Virus record (IMG/VR): IMGVR_UViG_3300007734_000535
Location: 1 to 27,162 of that record
Direction: 5' to 3' (one strand)
From: a virus
Length of the DNA stretch: 27,162 nt
Positions 19,918-27,162 of this stretch are shown here, in pieces. A program made the translations under genes and the position numbers. The notes beneath the pieces were generated by a model. The model worked only from the letters and a program-made list of their open reading frames with translations. It made no database searches and was not told the DNA's origin. The stretch's first letter is position 1, and each line of letters starts with the position of its first letter.

Positions 19918-21164
19918 TGACAGTCTGGACACCTGACTGGAAACTGACTGTTGCTGGAGTTGAATACACCGATTTAACTATTAGCGACATAAGTCATCAG
20001 GCAGGTCGAACTGATATTTACACCCAACCCAACCCATCTTATTTGCAATGCACAGTTTTGGCTTTGGCTGGAAACACAATCAATTTTGACATAAATGATA
20101 GTTTAAGTTTGCAAGTTAAAAACAGCGCAGGAACTTATGTAAATCTATTTGGTGGCGATATAACCGACATAACTGTTTCCGTTGGTGCAACCGGTTCAAT
20201 TGCAACTGTTGTTGAATACACCATTCTTGCAATGGGTTCTTTGGTTAAATTAGCAAAAGAAATTTACAATGGAACAATTTCTCAAGATGAGGATGGCAAC
20301 CAAATTTATGATTTGCTTTCAAGCGCATTACTTGGGGCTTGGAATGATGTACCAGCAGCTTCTACTTGGGCAGGATATTCAGCAACTGAAACTTGGGCAA
20401 ATGCCGTCAATCTTGGATTAGGTGAAATCGATCAGCCTGGTCTTTACACAATGGAAAACAGGGCTGCTTCCCCTGACACCATTTACAACATTGCTTCACA
20501 AATTGCTAATAGTGCGTTTGGTTATATGTACGAGGACAACGAGGGCAACATCGGTTATGCCGATGCTGACCACAGACAGACTTATTTGATCACTAATGGT
20601 TATGTTGATCTATCCGCTAATCATGCGCTTGGCTCAGGATTGCGCACAACCACAAAAGCAGCTGATATTCGTAATGACATATTTATTAACTATGGCAACA
20701 ATTATGGATCTCAAAAAACTGCAACATCGACTTCATCTATTGCCCTTTATGGATATAAGTCTGAAAGCATCAACTCGGTTATTCATTCAGCGGTAGATGC
20801 TCAAGAGGTCGCAGATCGATACATTAGCCTTCGAGCCTTTCCACAACCCATCTTTGACAGCATTACTTTCCCAATTACAAATCCAGAGATTGATAACTCA
20901 GATCGAGATAACTTGTTGAGTGTATTTATGGGAATGCCATTAAATATTGCAGATCTACCAAGTCAAATTAATAATGGTGAATTTTCTGGTTATGTTGAAG
21001 GATGGCGTTGGAGCACTCGCTTTAATGAATTGTTTTTGACGATCAACCTATCGCCGGTCAGCTTTAGCCAAGTGGCCATGAGATGGAATTCCGTGCCTGT
21101 GGGAGAGCGTTGGAACACTTTAAGCCCAACTTTGACATGGGAATACGCTACAATCGTAGCCTGA
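19917..21164 (+). CDS. Minor tail / tail-tip (baseplate hub) protein (copy 2)
   Basis: A 415-aa counterpart of 4788-6035, same length. The N-terminus (TVWTPDWKLTVAGVEYTDLT), the QVADRYISLRAFPQP-like helix region and the Trp-rich C-terminus are conserved. The most substituted parts are about residues 100-230, including ETWANAVNLGLGEIDQPG followed by a changed loop. It is followed by AGGAG and the fibre gene. Confidence 0.65.
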   Translation: MTVWTPDWKLTVAGVEYTDLTISDISHQAGRTDIYTQPNPSYLQCTVLALAGNTINFDINDSLSLQVKNSAGTYVNLFGGDITDITVSVGATGSIATVVEYTILAMGSLVKLAKEIYNGTISQDEDGNQIYDLLSSALLGAWNDVPAASTWAGYSATETWANAVNLGLGEIDQPGLYTMENRAASPDTIYNIASQIANSAFGYMYEDNEGNIGYADADHRQTYLITNGYVDLSANHALGSGLRTTTKAADIRNDIFINYGNNYGSQKTATSTSSIALYGYKSESINSVIHSAVDAQEVADRYISLRAFPQPIFDSITFPITNPEIDNSDRDNLLSVFMGMPLNIADLPSQINNGEFSGYVEGWRWSTRFNELFLTINLSPVSFSQVAMRWNSVPVGERWNTLSPTLTWEYATIVA

Positions 21165-21177
21165 TAATAGGAGAAAA

Positions 21178-21885
21178 ATGGCAACTACTACAAATTATAG
21201 CTGGACTACTCCAGATGATACTGCTTTGGTCAAAGATGGCGCAGCAGCTATTAGATCATTGGGAACAGCAATTGACACAACAGTATTCAATAATGCTGGA
21301 GCAGCAATTGCAAAAACAATTGTTGATGCAAAAGGCGACATTATTGCAGCAACCGCTGCTGATACAGTTGCAAGATTAGCTGTTGGAGCAAATGCCACAG
21401 TATTGACCGCTGATTCATCAACAGCAACAGGACTTAAATGGGCTGCTCCTGCAAGCAGTTTGCAAATTTTACAAATTGTGCAAGGAACTTATAGCACCGA
21501 AACTTCAACAACCAGTTCTTCATTATCAGATACAGGATTGACCGCAACAATAACACCATCATCAACAAGCAATAAAATTTTAGTTTTATGCACTCAGGCT
21601 GGTAATGCTAAAACAGCAACAAGCGCACTTGATAATGCAATGACAGTATTTCTCAATCGTAATGGAACAAGTCTTGTAAAGATAATGGCATATGCTGGAC
21701 AAACATCAACAAACGCTGAAGTAAATTGGGGAACTTCTCATTTAAGTTATTTAGATGCTCCTGCAAGCACATCTGCTTTAACATACAAAACACAGTTTAG
21801 GCGTGAAGGAACTGGTGGCGTTGTTAAAACTCAAGTAGATAGTTCAGTTTCAACAATGACTTTATTAGAGATTTCAGGAGTTTAA
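21178..21885 (+). CDS. Tail fibre / receptor-binding protein, different tip (copy 2)
   Basis: 235 aa. Residues 1-38 (MATTTNYSWTTPDDTALVKD and the following helix) match copy 1. Residues 40-90 contain an Ala-rich segment with DAKGDIIAATAADTVARLAV and a fibre repeat-like AVGANATVLTADSSTATGLKW. The C-terminal domain (about 95-235) is beta-rich and unrelated to the copy 1 tip. It probably recognises a different receptor. A 2-nt gap rather than an overlap separates it from the next gene. Confidence 0.75.
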   Translation: MATTTNYSWTTPDDTALVKDGAAAIRSLGTAIDTTVFNNAGAAIAKTIVDAKGDIIAATAADTVARLAVGANATVLTADSSTATGLKWAAPASSLQILQIVQGTYSTETSTTSSSLSDTGLTATITPSSTSNKILVLCTQAGNAKTATSALDNAMTVFLNRNGTSLVKIMAYAGQTSTNAEVNWGTSHLSYLDAPASTSALTYKTQFRREGTGGVVKTQVDSSVSTMTLLEISGV

Positions 21886-21887
21886 TT

Positions 21888-22136
21888 ATGGCAAAAGGTT
21901 CAGATGTTTTGAATATGTTATTACCAAACGGCGGATGGGTAATATCTGGTGATAGTTTTGATTCTATTGTTTATGATGATGGAATTAAGCCAATAACTAA
22001 AAAAGAATTTGAAGCAGGGTTTGCTCAATTTGATTCATGGAAAGCAGAGCGAGATGCAACTAAAGCAGCAACTAAAGCAGCATTGCTTGAGCGTTTAGGC
22101 ATTACCGAGGATGAAGCAAAACTCCTTCTTGCCTAA
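21888..22136 (+). CDS. Small fibre-associated protein with alternative N-terminus (copy 2)
   Basis: 82 aa. The first ~62 residues (MAKGSDVLNMLLPNGGWVIS, DGIKPITKKEFEAGF) are unrelated to the copy 1 protein, while KAALLERLGITEDEAKLLLA at the C-terminus is shared. The exchanged front end is contiguous with the exchanged fibre tip. AGGAG lies upstream of the ATG. It may be a fibre assembly or tip-associated factor matched to its fibre; that is inference. Confidence 0.6.
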   Translation: MAKGSDVLNMLLPNGGWVISGDSFDSIVYDDGIKPITKKEFEAGFAQFDSWKAERDATKAATKAALLERLGITEDEAKLLLA

Positions 22137-22555
22137 TGAAACCATTTTTATCTAAAGCTGCCGTTCAACTCCGGGAACAAATTGATGATTCATTCCCGGA
22201 TCGCAGCCGTAAAAGTGATGGATGGTTGGGTGATGCTCGTCATTCCACAAAAAAATCTGACCACAATCCAGACTTTGATGGGTGTGTCAGAGCCATTGAT
22301 ATTGATGCTGGCTTGGGTAAGCAAGAAGGAATTTCTGCTTATCTCGCTGACCAGATCAGAGAATGCGGAAAATCAGATAAACGCATATCTTATGTAATCC
22401 ATAATTATCATATTGCTAGCAAATTGCTTAATTGGAAATGGCGTCGATACAAAGGCATTAATCCTCACACTAAACATATCCATATCAGCTTTAATAAAGT
22501 AGGCGATAAAGATTCATCATTTTTTAACATCCCATTATTAGGAGGCAATTCATGA
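22136..22555 (+). CDS. M15-family peptidase endolysin (copy 2)
   Basis: A 139-aa counterpart of 6977-7396. The zinc-site motifs are SDHNP (His43), RAIDI (Asp55) and HIHISF (His114/His116). The region 30-62 is strongly changed (GWLGDARHSTKKSDHNPDFD) and two residues shorter before the zinc site; a longer C-terminal loop (KVGDKDSSFF) restores total length. Ends and helix ASKLLNW are conserved. The DARHS-x-SDHNP form is closer to typical M15 endolysins than the copy 1 version. Confidence 0.8.
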   Translation: MKPFLSKAAVQLREQIDDSFPDRSRKSDGWLGDARHSTKKSDHNPDFDGCVRAIDIDAGLGKQEGISAYLADQIRECGKSDKRISYVIHNYHIASKLLNWKWRRYKGINPHTKHIHISFNKVGDKDSSFFNIPLLGGNS

Positions 22556-22755
22556 AACTAAGCAAAAAACATAAGGCAGCAATTAAGTCATATTTAAGAG
22601 CTGTTGCAGCTTCTGGAATAACTGTCCTTTTGGCAATTGTCGCTGACATTCGACCAGAATTTGCAATCTTGGCTGGTGCGTTAGTTGCACCTATCGCCAA
22701 AGCACTTGATCCAAAGTCCGGTAAAGAAGCTGATTATGGAATCAATGCGAAATGA
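22552..22755 (+). CDS. Holin-like membrane protein (copy 2)
   Basis: A 67-aa counterpart of 7393-7596 with two substitutions (N5K, S60A). It has the same two hydrophobic segments and the same 4-nt overlaps with endolysin and the next membrane protein. AGGAGG precedes the start. Confidence 0.7.
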   Translation: MKLSKKHKAAIKSYLRAVAASGITVLLAIVADIRPEFAILAGALVAPIAKALDPKSGKEADYGINAK

Positions 22756-22946
22756 CAGCCAACGAATGGGTTGGTATCGCCGTTGGCGTATCCGCCATAT
22801 CAACAAGTTTGTTAGTGGGTCTGCGCTGGGTTATTAAGTCTTACTTAAATGAGTTGAAACCAAACGGAGGCTCATCAATTAAGGATCAGATTAATCGACT
22901 TGAACAGCGTGTCGATGATCTATTTGTTTTAATCTCTAAGCGATAA
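22752..22946 (+). CDS. Single-pass membrane protein of the lysis cassette (copy 2)
   Basis: A 64-aa counterpart of 7593-7787: hydrophobic segment at about 5-27, coiled-coil end IKDQINRLEQRVDDLFVL. Five substitutions. The role remains open between a second holin, a holin modulator and a structural membrane protein. Confidence 0.6.
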   Translation: MTANEWVGIAVGVSAISTSLLVGLRWVIKSYLNELKPNGGSSIKDQINRLEQRVDDLFVLISKR

Positions 22947-22954
22947 TTTTTGTT

Positions 22955-23212
22955 ATGGCGAACACTCGAAAACCTATCAAACGCAAAAAGATCAATCGTC
23001 GTGTCGTTCGCCAATCTCCTGAACCATTAACAAAGATAGATCAGCATTACACCGCATTGCATGAATGTTATAAAGCAGCTCGTAAAGCAGGATTTACTCC
23101 AGAGCACGCATTTTGGTTGATGACCGAGCATAAGACTTTCCCTGATTGGATCGTAGGCGATGGCGGGATCATTCCTTCCATAGATCCAACTGACGATGAG
23201 GATGACGATTAA
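22955..23212 (+). CDS. Conserved 85-aa protein of unknown function (copy 2)
   Basis: Identical in all 85 residues to the protein at 7796-8053, although codons such as CTA/TTG, CAC/CAT, TGC/TGT and TTC/TTT differ. Basic start, aromatic helical middle, Asp-rich end. It overlaps the metallophosphatase gene by 17 nt. This is the only protein in the unit that is fully unchanged between copies. Confidence 0.7.
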   Translation: MANTRKPIKRKKINRRVVRQSPEPLTKIDQHYTALHECYKAARKAGFTPEHAFWLMTEHKTFPDWIVGDGGIIPSIDPTDDEDDD

Positions 23213-23957
23213 AGCCAATCGCAGGTATTTAATAACACCAGATTTGCAGATTCCATTACACCATCCAAAAGCGGTGTCTAACCTAATTAAAATGGCACGC
23301 CATGAGAAGTTTGATTTTGTATTAAATGTTGGTGATGAAATGGATCTTGGCAGTCAATCTCGTTGGGCAAAAGGCACTAAGTTAGAATTTGCAGAAACAC
23401 TTGATGAGGAAAGAAAATTAGGTCAAGAAATTCTTTACGATCTAGGCACGACCGATATTGTCAGATCAAATCATACAGATCGAATTTATCAAACATTGTT
23501 AAAAGGTGCGCCATCACTTATCGGATTGCCAGAATTGGCTTATGACAAGTTTATGGATTTCATCAGCTTGGGAATTAGATTTCATAAGAGAGCCTATGAG
23601 TTTGAAAAGGGCTGGCACTTGGCTCATGGCGATGAAGGCAATATGTCCAAGCACGCAGGTATAACAGGGCTTAATTTGGCTAAAAAGTGGCATTCTAGCG
23701 TAGTTTGTGGGCATAGCCATAGGCAGGGTGCAGTCCGACATCAAACTGGCTTAAACGGGCGTTATTCAACGATTTGGGGCATTGAGGCAGGGCATCTTAT
23801 GGATATGCGTAAAGCCTCCTATCTAAAATACAATTCAGCAGATTGGAATATGGGTTTTGTAGTCCTAAGTTTTGGCAATAAAGGACATCAAGTTGAGTTA
23901 ATACCTGTTAATCATGATGGCTCATTTACTTACAATAGACGGACTTATGGGGCGTGA
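23196..23957 (+). CDS. Calcineurin-like metallophosphoesterase (copy 2)
   Basis: 253 aa; all metal-ligand motifs are retained: PDLQIPLHH, VGDE, SNHTDR, AHGDEG and CGHSHRQG. It is one residue shorter than copy 1 (MDMRKASYL versus MDMKNKASYL). Substitutions concentrate in helices outside the active site (residues 25-60 and 160-170), as expected for an active enzyme under purifying selection. Confidence 0.8.
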   Translation: MRMTIKANRRYLITPDLQIPLHHPKAVSNLIKMARHEKFDFVLNVGDEMDLGSQSRWAKGTKLEFAETLDEERKLGQEILYDLGTTDIVRSNHTDRIYQTLLKGAPSLIGLPELAYDKFMDFISLGIRFHKRAYEFEKGWHLAHGDEGNMSKHAGITGLNLAKKWHSSVVCGHSHRQGAVRHQTGLNGRYSTIWGIEAGHLMDMRKASYLKYNSADWNMGFVVLSFGNKGHQVELIPVNHDGSFTYNRRTYGA

Positions 23958-24024
23958 AACAGACTATATCGACCGCACGATTGATAACCATATCGATGAA
24001 TTTGAGGATCTTGGCGTTATCTAA
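23947..24024 (+). CDS. Tiny conserved ORF, 25 aa, acidic (copy 2)
   Basis: Counterpart of 8791-8868 with the same 11-nt overlap with the metallophosphatase gene and the same stop position. Acidic peptide (DEFEDLG near its end). Unknown function. Confidence 0.45.
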   Translation: MGRETDYIDRTIDNHIDEFEDLGVI

Positions 24025-24121
24025 TCGTTATAAAACACGCCGAAAGTGATTAACACAGCCTCCTTGATCTAGGTCATACTTTATGTATTCACAGAGATAC
24101 TGTGGATATGTAGGGAGCGAC
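24025..24121 (+). promoter_or_regulatory. Intergenic region before the replication module (copy 2)
   Basis: 97 nt, the same length as in copy 1. The left 18 nt and right 40 nt are unchanged, while the middle (about 24043-24075) is rearranged or substituted. This keeps the spacing between the upstream stop and the palindrome. No promoter with standard boxes could be assigned. Confidence 0.4.
24082..24112. promoter_or_regulatory. 31-bp imperfect palindrome upstream of Prim-Pol (copy 2)
   Basis: Unchanged from 8926-8956, including the core CACAG-AGATA-CTGTG. The ribosome binding site AGGGAG and ATG 24122 follow. Confidence 0.5.
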
Positions 24122-24610
24122 ATGAAACTAGATACAAGTAATCGAGGCACAGCCTTAGATTATGCAGAGCGAGGATGGGCAGTTTTGCCATTATTGCCAC
24201 GCAAGAAAGATCCGCACTTTGACTTGGCTCAAAGGGCATATCTATCAGCTACAACCGACCATAAACTTATCAATTTTTGGTTTGATTATGATGAAAGTAT
24301 CAACATTGGCATTGCCTGTTATCAGTCAGGTTTAGTTGTGTTTGATATTGATTTCCGTAATGGTGGAAACATTGATGAGCGATTTGCGCCAACTTATACT
24401 GTAAAAACTGGCGACGGCTATCATCTTTATTATCAAGCAAACCCAACTGATGTTTTTGCCGGCAAACTTGAAACTGGCATTGATATTAAATGGAAAGGTT
24501 ATGTGGCTGCTCCACCATCAATTCATCCGTCAGGAGCAATCTATACAGTAATCGATGACAGAGATCCTGTCGTTGTGCCAAATGAACTAAGGGAGTGGGC
24601 AACGAAATGA
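24122..24610 (+). CDS. Stand-alone primase-polymerase (Prim-Pol) domain protein (copy 2)
   Basis: A 162-aa counterpart of 8966-9454. It keeps LDYAERGWAVLPLLPRKKD, VFDID, the histidine motif GYHLYY and GIDIKWKGYVAAPPSIHPSG, here with the more typical A-P-P-S. The stretch between the metal site and the histidine motif (NIDERFAPTYTVKTGDGYHL) and residues 105-115 are changed. AGGGAG lies 4 nt before the ATG. No helicase is fused or adjacent. Confidence 0.8.
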   Translation: MKLDTSNRGTALDYAERGWAVLPLLPRKKDPHFDLAQRAYLSATTDHKLINFWFDYDESINIGIACYQSGLVVFDIDFRNGGNIDERFAPTYTVKTGDGYHLYYQANPTDVFAGKLETGIDIKWKGYVAAPPSIHPSGAIYTVIDDRDPVVVPNELREWATK

Positions 24611-24807
24611 CCGCAAAAGATGACATGCTACAACTGGCTTGGATATTTATGGGCTTAGGTATAGGCGCATGGATTATTCATGAAATCAAAGACACCGCAT
24701 TCCAGAATGGATATTGGAAAGGTCGGGCGCATGGCTGGGATTCACACCGCCGATTGATGAACACCAAAACAAAGTCTGATGAAGTATTTGACTATGACAA
24801 AAACTGA
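24607..24807 (+). CDS. Small single-pass membrane protein (copy 2)
   Basis: 66 aa. The ATG overlaps the Prim-Pol stop. The hydrophobic segment (about 8-25) and preceding residues differ from copy 1, but HEIKDTAFQNGYWKGR and GWDSHRR in the tail are shared, so the cytoplasmic tail appears to be the functional part. Unknown function. Confidence 0.55.
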   Translation: MTAKDDMLQLAWIFMGLGIGAWIIHEIKDTAFQNGYWKGRAHGWDSHRRLMNTKTKSDEVFDYDKN

Positions 24808-25090
24808 GCAATTGCTTGATGATGTCATTACTACGATCCAGCAGCGTGGAAGTGTCTATGGACATCCATACTATAACCACAAACGAATTGCAGGTCTTTG
24901 GTCTGCATATCTTGATTTCCCAATCACACCACACCAAGCTGCATTGTGCATGGCACTTGTCAAGGTTTCTCGGCTTAGTGAAACCTCAGATCATTACGAC
25001 AGTATCAAAGACTTCATTGCCTATGGGGCTGTATATAACACAGTCCTTGAAGCAGTCAAAGATGACCAATTTGAATGGGGTGATAAGTAA
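24794..25090 (+). CDS. DUF6378-like phage protein (copy 2)
   Basis: 98 aa, with the family pattern QQRGSVYGHPYYNHKRIAGL, ALVKVSRLSE and DSIKDFIAYGAVY. It is much diverged from the copy 1 protein outside these pattern residues, while the next gene is nearly identical, which points to a recombination boundary near 25090. The stop overlaps the next ATG (TAATG). An in-frame ATG at 24779 would add five residues. Confidence 0.55.
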   Translation: MTKTEQLLDDVITTIQQRGSVYGHPYYNHKRIAGLWSAYLDFPITPHQAALCMALVKVSRLSETSDHYDSIKDFIAYGAVYNTVLEAVKDDQFEWGDK

Positions 25091-25752
25091 TGGCATTTAA
25101 TCTTGAGGATTATGAGGATGTGGCTACTTTGAATAAATGGTTTATTGCCAATTATCCAATGGGTAGATCTGATATATCAGTAATTAGTCATGATCCTGAA
25201 AAGGGTTATATCTTGGTGCAAGCAACCTTGTGGCGAGATGCAACAGATTCAGCACCGGCAGTTAGCAACATTGCCTTTGGATCAAGGGAAACATATATGG
25301 CTAATATGAAAAAATGGTATGTCGAGGATACAGCTAGCAGTAGTTTGGGAAGGGCAATAATAATTCTAAAAGGATCAAATAAGACTGCTACGAAAGACAG
25401 CATGGAAACTGTCAAGGCAGATCAATCTTTTAAGGAAAAGTTAGAGAGCCGCCAAAATATGTATGGCAAGGCAGGATCTAAGTCAGCACAAATTGAAACA
25501 ATCCTAAGAGATAGTTTTGCAGCTGATAAACCTGCCGATCCGGTTGTCTGGTCTGTTGGCGATGTTGTTGCTGAGATTGGTTCATCAATTCCTAATGAGC
25601 CACCTGCATGTCAGCATGGCCATATTCTGAAAGAGGGAATCTCTAAAGGAGGCAAGCCGTATTATGGATATGTTTGTAAAGCAAAAGAATGTGCGCCCAA
25701 ATGGGCAAAACTCACAGCTAATGGAAAATGGTATTTTGAAGGAGGTGAATAA
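25090..25752 (+). CDS. Putative single-strand annealing / ssDNA-binding protein (copy 2)
   Basis: A 220-aa counterpart of 9936-10598 with nine substitutions. EDTASSSLGRAIIILKG and the zinc-site residues Cys174, His176/178, Cys196, Cys201 are kept; the changes fall mostly in the linker (144-166) and around the last cysteine (KAKECAPKW). The role in recombination or ssDNA handling is inferred as in copy 1. Confidence 0.5.
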   Translation: MAFNLEDYEDVATLNKWFIANYPMGRSDISVISHDPEKGYILVQATLWRDATDSAPAVSNIAFGSRETYMANMKKWYVEDTASSSLGRAIIILKGSNKTATKDSMETVKADQSFKEKLESRQNMYGKAGSKSAQIETILRDSFAADKPADPVVWSVGDVVAEIGSSIPNEPPACQHGHILKEGISKGGKPYYGYVCKAKECAPKWAKLTANGKWYFEGGE

Positions 25753-25935
25753 ATGGGTGAATTACAAATCATTGACGGCTCTGGTCTAACTGCAACTTTT
25801 ACAGATGATGGAGTTAAGGTAGAGCCATCAACAACATATTGCGACATGTGCAACGATGACAGATTACTTCATGAGGGCGATCTGCTTCGGTGCTATTCCT
25901 GCCACGCAATCAATCGAATTCCGTATCATGCCTAA
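25753..25935 (+). CDS. 60-aa Cys4 zinc-ribbon protein (copy 2)
   Basis: Counterpart of 10599-10799, six residues shorter at the C-terminus. Cysteine pairs CDMC (30-33) and CYSC (47-50). It is preceded by AAGGAGGTGA. It overlaps the FmdB-like gene by 8 nt, as in copy 1, so the length change is compensated upstream of the overlap. Confidence 0.65.
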   Translation: MGELQIIDGSGLTATFTDDGVKVEPSTTYCDMCNDDRLLHEGDLLRCYSCHAINRIPYHA

Positions 25936-26098
25936 TTACGACTACAAATGTGATGGCGAGGGGTTGAGTATTGTATTGGATCTTTCAATGGAGCACGAAA
26001 TCCCTAGTTGTCAAGTATGTGGGGCTAAGTTAAGGCGTGTCTATTCAGCAGTTCCGGCAATCTTTAAGGGAACTGGATGGGCTGGTAAAGGTGGTTAA
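25928..26098 (+). CDS. FmdB-family zinc-ribbon-like protein, 56 aa (copy 2)
   Basis: Starts MPNYDYKCDGEG, with CQVCGAKLRR and FKGTGWAGK. It is closer to typical FmdB proteins (Y-D-Y-K-C, C-x-x-C-G) than copy 1, but also lacks the second cysteine of the first knuckle. I chose ATG 25928 over an upstream in-frame ATG at 25856, which lies deep in the preceding gene. Confidence 0.65.
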   Translation: MPNYDYKCDGEGLSIVLDLSMEHEIPSCQVCGAKLRRVYSAVPAIFKGTGWAGKGG

Positions 26099-26327
26099 AT
26101 TCAAATGTAATGGCTGCTCTGGCAACACCGAATTCATTTGGCTAGAAGGTTATTCTACAGCTCATGGATTTAGGGTTTATCAATGCCTTAGATGCAATTG
26201 CATTGGAACAAAGAATCTAGCAGAAGCAACTGACACTCAAGAGCCCGTCATTAGATGCACTAAATGCGGGTCTTGGATGTTCGCAGATCAGGAGTGCCAT
26301 ACTTGTGCGCTAATCATGACGAAATGA
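26091..26327 (+). CDS. 78-aa double zinc-ribbon protein (copy 2)
   Basis: Counterpart of 10955-11191 with one substitution (V65A). The start is GTG where copy 1 has TTG; an upstream ATG at 26037 lies within the FmdB-like gene and is not conserved, so GTG is preferred. Four cysteine pairs are intact. Confidence 0.65.
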   Translation: MVKFKCNGCSGNTEFIWLEGYSTAHGFRVYQCLRCNCIGTKNLAEATDTQEPVIRCTKCGSWMFADQECHTCALIMTK

Positions 26328-26422
26328 CACACAACATCAATTGGACTTATCAAAACAAGCTGCGTGAACAATGGCTGTTAGATAATCCTGATGCACAATA
26401 CATAGGATGGATGTCAATATGA
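26324..26422 (+). CDS. Tiny conserved ORF, 32 aa (copy 2)
   Basis: Counterpart of 11188-11286. ATGA overlaps on both sides are preserved. Three residue changes, other differences silent. Unknown function. Confidence 0.55.
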   Translation: MTHNINWTYQNKLREQWLLDNPDAQYIGWMSI

Positions 26423-26523
26423 GTGTTGCTGGATACGATGAAACTTGGATTGAGTTAATGGGATACACGATCATGACTTGCCGTCTGACCTGCGGTTATG
26501 CTGATGGATTTGGAATCGTATGA
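26419..26523 (+). CDS. Tiny conserved ORF, 34 aa (copy 2)
   Basis: Counterpart of 11283-11387, same length, three residue changes, TCRLTC retained. It is coupled by ATGA to the transglycosylase gene. Unknown function. Confidence 0.5.
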   Translation: MSVAGYDETWIELMGYTIMTCRLTCGYADGFGIV

Positions 26524-26930
26524 TACCCTTAAACGCAAATTCGCTTTTAGAGCGAAAGGGCGATCTGCGAAGCAGAAAGATCGCAAGGTTTGGTTTGGTG
26601 ATACATCTGTTCATAGCCTTAAACATAGGTTTATTAAAAGATTATTCCGTTGCTTCATTAGATAAAACTAATCATTACAGACAATGGGCTTTCATGCAGC
26701 TTAACAATCTAGATCAATTCTATTGTTTAGATGAATTGAATTATAAAGAATCTAGATGGAATCCAAAGGCTCAAAATGGTAGTCATTATGGTATTCCTCA
26801 AGGTAGGTCTAAATGGTTATCAACAGTTGATGGATACAAACAGATTGATTGGCAATTGAAATACATAAAGAAGCGATACGATAATCCTTGCAATGCATTA
26901 CAACATCATAAGATTCAGGGATGGTATTGA
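26520..26930 (+). CDS. Membrane-anchored lytic transglycosylase-like protein (copy 2)
   Basis: A 136-aa counterpart of 11384-11794. The membrane segment (about 24-39) is retained with changes (VIHLFIALNIGLL). The catalytic region is KESRWNPKAQNG (Glu77), GIPQG, and RYDNPCNAL with H-H-x4-GWY. Cys69 and Cys124 are kept. The W-N-P-x-A-x-N-G form matches the family pattern slightly better than copy 1. Confidence 0.75.
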   Translation: MIPLNANSLLERKGDLRSRKIARFGLVIHLFIALNIGLLKDYSVASLDKTNHYRQWAFMQLNNLDQFYCLDELNYKESRWNPKAQNGSHYGIPQGRSKWLSTVDGYKQIDWQLKYIKKRYDNPCNALQHHKIQGWY

Positions 26931-27162
26931 GTAAATCAGCTCTTAGATCAACCGGATCAACAAGGCATTGGAGATCTATTCGCAGTAGGGTGTTAAGGCG
27001 TGATGCTTTCATCTGTCAATACTGTAATCAAGAGGCTACAACTGTGGATCATGTAATACCTAGAAGGCTTGGTGGGTTGGATAGCGATGACAACCTAGTT
27101 GCAAGCTGCACAAGATGCAATTTAAGCAAGGGTGGGCGGTTTTTTGTGAGCAAGAGGACACA
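26927..27162 (+). CDS. HNH endonuclease, 3' end cut by window edge (copy 2)
   Basis: The open frame runs to the window end. It contains GSTRHWRSIRSRVLRRDAF, CQYC, VDHVIPRRLGG and CTRC, nearly the same as copy 1, with Gly to Ala after RRD. The window ends after the GGRFFVSKRT segment, just before the position of the C-rich stretch in copy 1. The start is chosen as TTG (TTGA overlap), as at 11791. Confidence 0.85.
   Translation, partial: MSKSALRSTGSTRHWRSIRSRVLRRDAFICQYCNQEATTVDHVIPRRLGGLDSDDNLVASCTRCNLSKGGRFFVSKRT

Larger units (their letters stand above)
15145..27162. repeat. Copy 2 of tandem ~15.14-kb phage genome unit
   Basis: This is the second, diverged copy of the same genome. Its first 65 nt (15145-15209) match 5-69 exactly. 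It ends at the window edge inside the HNH gene, at the equivalent of position 12026 in copy 1. The segment 12027-15144 (end of HNH, large terminase, portal, protease domain) is present only once, so any switch between two parental genomes would lie there and cannot be located by self-comparison. Confidence 0.95.

Noticed and set aside
1-27162. tRNA genes, CRISPR arrays, transposases, integrase and attachment sites
   Set aside because: No cloverleaf-like segment, spaced short repeat, transposase or recombinase motif was seen on either strand by reading.

Overview
The window reads as phage DNA. It holds most of two head-to-tail, diverged copies of one very small siphovirus genome with a period of about 15.14 kb. 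Every supported gene is on the + strand, genes are packed with ATGA, TAATG or TTGA overlaps, and the DNA is A+T-rich by eye. The gene order (HNH nuclease, large terminase, HK97-type portal, protease-capsid fusion, connector, tail genes, lysis, small replication module), the actinophage-style HNH/terminase start and the transglycosylase-like lysin suggest a phage of a low-GC, probably aquatic actinobacterium. The host is inference. No integrase, repressor, tRNA, CRISPR or insertion sequence was seen.

Copy 1 occupies about 1-12026, starting inside the protease-capsid fusion: major capsid, connector, tail terminator, tail tube, tail chaperone with a -1 frameshift product, HK97 gp10-like protein, tape measure, tail tip protein, fibre, small variable gene, M15 endolysin, holin, a second membrane protein, an invariant 85-aa protein, metallophosphatase, 25-aa ORF, Prim-Pol, a small membrane protein, a DUF6378-like protein, a putative single-strand-annealing/ssDNA-binding protein, three zinc-ribbon proteins, two tiny ORFs, a membrane-anchored transglycosylase and the HNH nuclease. 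Large terminase, portal and the protease domain (12093-15211) are present once. Copy 2 (about 15145-27162) repeats the order from capsid to HNH and is cut by the window end. Gene for gene the copies range from identical proteins to unrelated segments (fibre). Differences are mostly at third codon positions, with no frameshift or stop in either copy. This looks like two living relatives, not a decaying duplication. A strain chimera made during metagenome assembly is the simplest explanation; a real concatemer cannot be excluded from sequence alone.

Having two diverged copies allows comparative reading inside one window. It supports (i) an RNA hairpin, possibly a pseudoknot, between capsid and connector genes with a compensatory base-pair change; (ii) an internal Shine-Dalgarno and start codon inside the protease-capsid fusion, where the codon changes only between valid starts (GTG/TTG); (iii) a conserved CCCAAAA -1 slippery site in the tail chaperone gene; (iv) an unchanged 31-bp imperfect palindrome before the Prim-Pol gene; and (v) several tiny overlapping genes.

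The virion module builds a capsid and a short non-contractile tail. M15 peptidase, holin and transglycosylase would lyse the cell. The only recognisable replication functions are a stand-alone Prim-Pol, a putative annealing protein and accessory proteins, so host polymerase and helicase must do most of the work. Only two gaps exceed about 60 nt per unit (1140-1206 and 8869-8965), and each carries a conserved inverted repeat.
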